From positions 124,001-188,000 of the forward strand of contig VIIQ02000039.1 in assembly GCA_007449985.2 (NCBI GenBank): a stretch of 64,000 nt of DNA. Reading direction: 5' to 3'. This document shows, in pieces, positions 57,401 through 64,000 of the stretch. The notes beneath the pieces were generated by a model. That model worked only from the letters and a program-made list of their open reading frames with translations, was not told where the DNA came from and made no database searches. Position 1 is the stretch's first letter; the number at the start of each line of letters is the position of its first letter. The stretch is from Desmodesmus armatus (taxonomy: Eukaryota; Chlorophyta; Chlorophyceae; Sphaeropleales; Scenedesmaceae). Both the position numbers and the translations under genes were made by a program.

Positions 57401-58960
57401 AGCAAGCAAGCACCAGCCGCCCTTGAAAGCGGTTTGAGAAGATGTGGGTCCGACCCACGGTGGTTTCCTTGCTGTTGTGCGCAGGCCTTTGACTCACCAG
57501 GATTCCCGTACTTGGCCAGCCTGGGAGTAGGTAAGCAGCATGCACGCTCGTTTTACACAGAAGTTGCGGGTGGGCGCAGCCGTTCTGCTGCGCACCTCTA
57601 CCCCTCAGGCTATGCACATAGTTCACGAGCATGCAGTGTCGCAGAGCGGCAATCCTGCGCACTGCACGGCAGTATAGACACTGTGACAGAGTACGATGCA
57701 GGACAGCTCAGTGCAGCACAGCAAAAGGCGCTACAATGGTTTAGGGACATGGTCCCATTCTGGCCACGAGCTTCCCGGCTTGGGGCTCATGTGGTCCTTG
57801 CCTGTACTGTACTGCCATATGCTGCCGCAGATGTTGACTGGAATGAGCGCTATCTGCTGAGGGCAGAGGGCGGCTATGTGCCGCGCTTCAAACTGGAGAC
57901 AGCTGTGCTGAGGGTGCCAGTGGTGCCCGGCTGTGACCCGCGCACTGCATACGGTGACTTGGTGGACCGAGGTAGGCAAGAACCTGCTGCATTGCTGCTG
58001 CAGTGGGGATTGAGGGTTGAAAGCTGGAGGGTGCTCAGCATGTGTGCAAGGCGGCAAGCTCCAGGGAGTTGGTGGCATGCATAGCTTCAGGGCATGCAGT
58101 AGGTGTCTCTGCTTGTGCACAGCCAGCGAGGTGGCGGTACCTCAGTGTGCGCTGCTGCACATATATTGGACAAAAACCTTGCGCATACTCTTTGTGCTTA
58201 CAGCTCAGTGCTGCCCCAGCTGACTTATCTGTGCGCATGTTGGAATACACCCTGCAGCACCACTGGCACCAACAGCAGCGGCGCGTGATGAGGCGCGTGC
58301 TGCTGCACTGTGCGCTGTTGAGCTGCGTGCTGTGTTTCGTGTGCTGTGTCATGCGCTGCGCAGGTGTGAAGGGTATTGTGCTGGAAGCCTTTGGTGTTGG
58401 CAACTTCCCTGACCTGCCTCAGCAAGGTTGGGTGCCCTGGCTGAGGCAGCAGACGCGCAAGGGCCTGCAGGTGTGGTGCAGCTGCTTGGGCCGCGACTGC
58501 TTCTGTCCTGTGGGGTTTGATCATTGGGTCAGCAGCATAGCGCCTTATGTCTGCGCTCTGAGGTTCTGCTGCAGCAGCCGCATGGCAGCGGCTGCACTGT
58601 TTCAAGTGCAGGCGATGCACTGTTGCGGCAACGTCTGCAGCCCTCAGCTGCACTCCCTTGTCGCCAGCACCTCAACCCACAGCAGCGGCAGCGGCGGCAC
58701 AGCTACAGCTTGTAATAATTTCATGTGCATGTTGCTGACAGTGTGCCCCTGTGCTGGTGATGGCGTCGCAGGTGTACCTCGCATCACAGTGCCACTTGGG
58801 GCCCTTGAAGCCTGAGCTGTACAAGTCAGGTGCCCTGGCACTTGAGATGGGCGTGGAGGCAGGACCCCAGATGACGCCAGAGTGTGCTGTGGTCAAGATG
58901 ATGCTGTGCCTTGCCTACCCTGACCTGTCGTTGGGGCAGCCGCTCGCAGGGGAGTTGTGA
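54469..58960 (+). CDS. Type I L-asparaginase (bacterial AnsA-like)
   Basis: Hydrolyses L-asparagine to aspartate and ammonia. Exons: 54469-55123, 55330-55409, 55983-56059, 56369-56451, 56720-56832, 57094-57192, 57485-57530, 57831-57971, 58364-58470, 58772-58960, giving 529 residues with consistent phases. The catalytic domain starts near residue 177: HTGGTLGM carries the first catalytic Thr (about 183). VVHGTDTMAYTAS carries the second Thr-Asp pair, and GSQLPLSSPRSDARQN follows. Then RLMRGNRTRKVDS, AFDSPGFPYLASLG and the C-terminal LEAFGVGNFP. This is the Thr-nucleophile asparaginase fold, not the plant Ntn-hydrolase type. The N-terminal ~175 residues are Ala/Gln/Arg-rich without recognisable domains and may include an organelle targeting peptide; a later start is possible. 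A TGTAA motif lies at 59512-59516, about 555 bases after the stop. Confidence 0.93.
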
Positions 58961-59773
58961 GCTGTGCATGGTTACAGCAGTGATGCTGCGCTGTAGGGGT
59001 AGTGGGTAGTGGATGCGCTGGCCAGAGCGTAGCCTCAGATGGTCGCCCTGGCTTGGGGTGCACCAGGCTTGGGGTCAGGATGGGCAGCTGCCATCATGGC
59101 GTGAGGCCAGCACACCTCAACTTTTGGTGTTCAATTCTGTGGTTTGGGGGGGGGGAGCAGGCTTTTGTGTAGATGTACTGGCCTGGACATCACAGTGCCC
59201 ATGCTTGGGAATGCCTGTCGCAGGAGAGGATCGACCAGGCGCCTGCGAGTTGTGCAGCATTTGTTCATGGCACCCAGCCAACCAGCAGTAACTTGGGGTC
59301 GCTCAAGCTGTGCCATCCACACCTGAGGATCACAACTGAACATGTCAATCTGCTAGCTGTCATGGCATTGTTGTTTCAGGCACTGATACTCCCGACCACT
59401 TGGTGGTCACATTATGTCACAGGGTGCAAGACCTGGCCAGTGAGCGAGCACTTCAGTTTTGGGGTGCACTTCAAGCTTGTCTATTCTTGTGCACGGCCAT
59501 GTGGCGCTGTGTGTAAGCGTACACTGTTTGCTTGCAATTGATTGATCCCACGTCTCCTTCTTCCTCCCGCATCCTCAACTCAAGCACCGACTTCCTACAC
59601 GTCAAGAAGTTACAGTCATATTGAATTGCATACCCAGGGACAGCCTCCACGTCCCACGGAGTCGCAGCAACACATTTCAAGAGCGATATCGCCTCTTCTT
59701 TCATCAGCAGCGGATATGATGCGGCGCTGGACCTGCTAAAAGACTCTGATATCATAGCAAGCTGATTTGGATC
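58961..59773. other. Intergenic region between asparaginase and TSR-protein genes
   Basis: Contains the asparaginase 3' UTR (TGTAA at 59512) and the promoter of the next gene. No gene supported. Confidence 0.55.
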
Positions 59774-62700
59774 ATGGCGGGCAGCCTGAGACAGAGGTTT
59801 CTGGGCGGGCTGCTGATATTTGGATGCGCAGCAGGTGGGCAAGTCTCCTCTCCCTCAAGTCTGCCTCTGCTGATGGTCTGACAGTACTTTGTTGAAACGT
59901 AATTGAAGCTTCAAGAACTGTTTTGGCTCAGTTGTTGCGGTTTGTTGATGCTGCTGCTGATAGCGACCATTCATGCCTGCACCTGCACACGTCACTCTGC
60001 AAGCCTGATCGCACGTTCAGATCTTGCCATTATCTTGTAACGCCGGTTGAACCCTTGTATCACTGCAACTGTGACTGTCCTGGGCCGCTTTCATGTCGTG
60101 GCGCGCTGCGATCACAAACTTCCGGGACTCACCACAGCCCTCAGCTCAGGCAAGATCACGATGCAAGTCACTCAAGACCATTCAAATGATGTTTTTGAAG
60201 GTAAGCAGCTGCTACGGATGCAGATCAGGGTCTGCTGTTGTCCGGCTGATCAAGCTGATTGCTGGAGTGCAGCAGGTCCACAGCAGTACAGGTTGCGTCA
60301 GCTTTAGGTACATGATCGAATTAAATCTGGGTTTCAATTATGATCAAAACTGAATCTGGATTTCAGCAGCAGCAGCAGCACTAGCACAAGTGTAGGCCAT
60401 AGTGGTGCCCTTGAAGGATCTCACCTGTTCCCTGTCCCTGATCTGCCGTTGCTGCCACTGCGCAGAGCTGCACTACGATGTGCTTATCAGCAACACAGAC
60501 CCTCACAAACCAGTTGGTGTCACCCTTCACTTAGACGGGCTACCTGCTAAGCCTCCTGACATCCAGTGCAGAGCAGCAGCTGCACCCTCTGCTCCGCTGC
60601 ATGCGGTTCAGCCCGTGCATATTCCCGCACACTCTGCAGTGGTGTGCAGCTTGGCTGTCAGCAATGCCAACGGAAACAAGCATGCAGTGCTGGCTGCAGT
60701 GGACCAGGATGGGCATGTAGTAGAGGAGCAGCAGCTTGAGTCTGGCCTCGCACACACAGGTATGCAGGGTTCGGACCACCATGCTGGGTGCAGCTGCCGT
60801 AGCTCCGAGAGCTGAGCTATGGGAGCTGAATATGTCTTTCGCGTAATGGTGCATGCTGTATGGGCTTGAATGACAGTCTAGTGGAAGCTTGCACATTGGT
60901 GGCTTGCCAGTGCCATGCATGTCACCCACAGAGAGATGCTGTCGTGCACATTCATCGCCCAGTGGTCCTGCACGGGCATGCTTGCAATACGAGTGTCAGC
61001 AGCATTGGGACCACTAGCTTTCCCAGTGCCGAGCAACAAGCATGGCTGCTTGCAATGCACCAGCTGGAGGGGACAAAGCTGCACCTTGGGCAATCTGCAA
61101 AGTACTGTCACTGCTACATGGTTCAATAATGCAGCGTGTCTCGTACCTGCTGCGGGGCGACGTCCTTCCACGACCTGCATCCCATGCGGCGTGGCCAAGA
61201 TCATTGCTGTGTACCACACCAGTCACTGCATGACACCTTTCCATGCAGCGACTGCTATGACACCACTGGCAAGTCTCAATCAGCAAACAACAAACAGCAG
61301 ACATCAGCAACAGCACCCCATGCTCAATCACTTCTGTGCTGCACTGACTTCCTTCACCTACAGGAGAGACACAGTCTGTTCTGAGGAGGCGGTTGCAGCA
61401 AGGTGAGGGAGAGTCCCCCTCGCCCAGCTCTGGGCCTGACTCCTCTCCTGCCCCCAGCCCTGCCCCTCCTACCCCCAGCACTGCGCCGGAGTCCCCGTCT
61501 CCTTCACCATCACCCTCCCCACCCCCGCCAGTGGCCTGCGTGGGCAGCTGGAGCGACTGGAGCAACTGCAGCGTCCCATGTGGGAATGGCACCCGCAACC
61601 GCACCTTCACCATCACGTCAGCGGCTGCTGACGGTGGCGATGCATGCGAAGCTGCAGATGGTGCAGAGGAGACAGCAGACTGCTACATGGAGCCATGCCC
61701 AGAAGCGCCAGAGGACTCTCCCTCCCCCAGCCCTGCCCCTCCTACCCCCAGCACTGCGCCGGAGTCCCCGTCTCCTTCACCAGCGCCCTCCCCACCCCCG
61801 CCAGTGGCCTGCATGGGCAGCTGGAGCGACTGGAGCAACTGCAGCGTCCCATGTGGGAATGGCACCCGCAACCGCACCTTCACCATCATGTCAGCGGCTG
61901 CTGACGGTGGCGAGCCATGCGAAGCTGCAGATGGTGCAGAGGAGACAGCAGACTGCTATTTGGAGCCATGCCCAGAAGCGCCAGAGGACTCTTCCTCCCC
62001 CAGCCCTGCCCCTCCTACCCCCAGCACTGCGCCGGAGTCCCCGTCTCCTTCACCATCGCCCTCCCCACCCCCGCCGGTGGCCTGCGTGGGCAGCTGGAGC
62101 GACTGGAGCAACTGCAGCGTCCCATGTGGGAATGGCACCCGCAACCGCACCTTCACCATCACGTCAGCGGCTGCTGACGGTGGCGATGCATGCGAAGCTG
62201 CAGATGGTGCAGAGGAGACAGCAGACTGCTACATGGAGCCATGCCCAGAAGCGCCAGAGGACTCTCCCTCCCCCAGCCCTGCCCCTCCTACCCCCAGCAC
62301 TGCGCCGGAGTCCCCGTCTCCTTCACCATCACCCTCCCCACCCCCGCCAGTGGCCTGCGTGGGCAGCTGGAGCGACTGGAGCAACTGCAGCGTCCCATGT
62401 GGGAATGGCACCCGCAACCGCACCTTCACCATCACGTCAGCGGCTGTTGACGGTGGCGATGCATGCGAAGCTGCAGATGGTGCAGAGGAGACAGCAGACT
62501 GCTACATGGAGCCATGCCCAGAAGCGCCAGAGGACTCTCCCTCCCCCAGCCCTGCCCCTCCTACCCCCAGCACTGCGCCGGAGTCCCCGTCTCCTTCACC
62601 ATCACCCTCCCCACCCCCGCCAGTGGCCTGCGTGGGCAGCTGGAGCAACTGGAGCAACTGCAGCGTCCCATGTGGGAATGGCACCCGCAACCGCACCTTC

Positions 62701-64000
62701 ACCATCACGTCAGCGGCTGCTGACGGTGGCGATGCATGCGAAGCTGCAGATGGTGCAGAGGAGACAGCAGACTGCTACTTGGAGCCATGCCCAGAAGCGC
62801 CAGAGGACTCTCCCTCCCCCAGCCCTGCCCCTCCTACCCCCAGCACTGCGCCGGAGTCCCCGTCTCCTTCACCATCACCCTCCCCACCCCCGCCAGTGGC
62901 CTGCGTGGGCAGCTGGAGCGACTGGAGCAACTGCAGCGTCCCATGTGGGAATGGCACCCGCAACCGCACCTTCACCATCACGTCAGCGGCTGCTGACGGT
63001 GGCGATGCATGCGAAGCTGCAGATGGTGCAGAGGAGACAGCAGACTGCTACTTGGAGCCATGCCCAGAAGCGCCAGAGGACTCTCCCTCCCCCAGCCCTG
63101 CCCCTCCTACCCCCAGCACTGCGCCGGAGTCCCCGTCTCCTTCACCATCGCCCTCCCCACCCCCGCCGGTGGCCTGCGTGGGCAGCTGGAGCGACTGGAG
63201 CAACTGCAGCGTCCCATGTGGGAATGGCACCCGCAACCGCACCTTCACCATCACGTCAGCGGCTGTTGACGGTGGCGATGCATGCGAAGCTGCAGATGGT
63301 GCAGAGGAGACAGCAGACTGCTACATGGAGCCATGCCCAGAAGCGCCAGAGGACTCTCCCTCCCCCAGCCCTGCCCCTCCTACCCCCAGCACTGCGCCGG
63401 AGTCCCCGTCTCCTTCACCATCACCCTCCCCACCCCCGCCAGTGGCCTGCGTGGGCAGCTGGAGCGATTGGAGCAACTGCAGCGTCCCATGTGGGAATGG
63501 CACCCGCAACCGCACCTTCACCATCACGTCAGCGGCTGCTGACGGTGGCGATGCATGCGAAGCTGCAGATGGTGCAGAGGAGACAGCAGACTGCTACATG
63601 GAGCCATGCCCAGAAGCGCCAGAGGACTCTCCCTCCCCCAGCCCTGCCCCTCCTACCCCCAGCACTGCGCCGGAGTCCCCGTCTCCTTCACCATCACCCT
63701 CCCCACCCCCGCCAGTGGCCTGCGTGGGCAGCTGGAGCGACTGGAGCAACTGCAGCGTCCCATGTGGGAATGGCACCCGCAACCGCACCTTCACCATCAC
63801 GTCAGCGGCTGCTGACGGTGGCGATGCATGCGAAGCTGCAGATGGTGCAGAGGAGACAGCAGACTGCTACATGGAGCCATGCCCAGAAGCGCCAGAGGAC
63901 TCTCCCTCCCCCAGCCCTGCCCCTCCTACCCCCAGCACTGCGCCGGAGTCCCCGTCTCCTTCACCATCACCCTCCCCACCCCCGCCAGTGGCCTGCGTGG
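59774..64000 (+). CDS. Secreted thrombospondin type 1 repeat protein (3' partial)
   Basis: Probably a cell-wall or extracellular-matrix protein. Exons: 59774-59834, 60150-60200, 60466-60759, and 61364 onward through the window end. Phases agree. Exon 1 encodes a signal peptide (MAGSLRQRFLGGLLIFGCAA). A ~115-residue N-terminal region follows (ELHYDVLISNTDPHKP... HIPAHSAVVCSLAVSNANG), perhaps a beta-sandwich; I do not recognise it. From about 61400 the protein is Ser/Pro-rich linkers alternating with thrombospondin type 1 repeats. Each repeat has WSDWSNCSVPCGNGTRNRTF and six cysteines. WSxW is a C-mannosylation site and CSVPCG fits the O-fucosylation pattern. Linkers such as SPSPSPSPPPP resemble hydroxyproline-rich algal wall proteins. 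Nine complete repeats are seen and a tenth starts at the edge. The start of exon 2 is the least certain point. Confidence 0.85.
61518..64000 (+). repeat. 273-bp coding minisatellite (91-residue TSR + linker units)
   Basis: Units of exactly 273 bp repeat from about 61518 to the window end, nine complete plus a partial tenth. They are almost identical at the DNA level. Visible differences: unit 2 reads CMGSW, GEPCEAAD and a shorter linker; unit 5 has WSNWSNC; units 4 and 7 have AVDGG for AADGG. Such uniformity suggests recent expansion or gene conversion. Copy number could be collapsed in an assembly. Confidence 0.97.

Noticed and set aside
61518..64000. CRISPR-like regular repeat array
   Set aside because: The 273-bp units are coding, in frame and encode a known extracellular domain; there are no short repeats with unique spacers, and the genome is eukaryotic.

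Overview
The window looks like nuclear DNA of a green alga, most likely a chlorophyte of the Chlorophyceae/Sphaeropleales type. The evidence is GC-rich, CAG/CTG-rich coding sequence with Ala- and Gln-rich insertions, short GT-AG introns, an octotricopeptide-repeat (OPR) protein, a plant-type MSH7-like MutS homologue, a plastid rhodanese protein, a TGTAA-type polyadenylation motif, and an extracellular protein with Ser/Pro-rich linkers. The species cannot be read from the sequence. Exon models were built by hand from homology, splice sites and phase. Total coding length is a multiple of three in every complete gene, after allowing for five single-base frame breaks noted below.

Layout: (1) 1-8953 (+) XPB/ERCC3 helicase of TFIIH, 5' end outside the window. 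(2) 14523-10315 (-) protein A, unrecognised. (3) 19633-17751 (-) ALYREF/THO4 mRNA export adaptor. (4) 20323-30933 (+) protein B, a much larger paralogue of protein A with SR-like tracts and a C-terminal CCCH finger. (5) 32834-34382 (+) OPR protein. (6) 35426-45061 (+) MSH7/MSH6-like mismatch-repair ATPase. (7) 48856-46407 (-) STR14-like rhodanese. (8) 53913-49400 (-) proteasome lid subunit RPN7. (9) 54469-58960 (+) type I L-asparaginase. (10) 59774 to beyond 64000 (+) secreted thrombospondin type 1 repeat protein with nine near-identical 91-residue units.

Most genes are unrelated housekeeping genes. There is a loose RNA-processing group: ALYREF sits between the two paralogues A and B, both of which carry SR-like regions. 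ALYREF/B and RPN7/asparaginase are divergent pairs.

The most unusual feature is a recurring intron architecture. In XPB, protein B, MSH7 and RPN7, introns contain one to three tandem copies of the edge of the adjacent exon together with its acceptor or donor site (called 'exon-edge echoes' here). In one XPB intron an echo leads into a perfect 42-bp hairpin. Another intron, in the STR14 gene, holds a second 42-bp-arm hairpin. A 65-bp inverted repeat flanks two XPB exons. Five single-base frame breaks interrupt otherwise well-supported genes; assembly error, polymorphism or genuine frameshifting are all possible.
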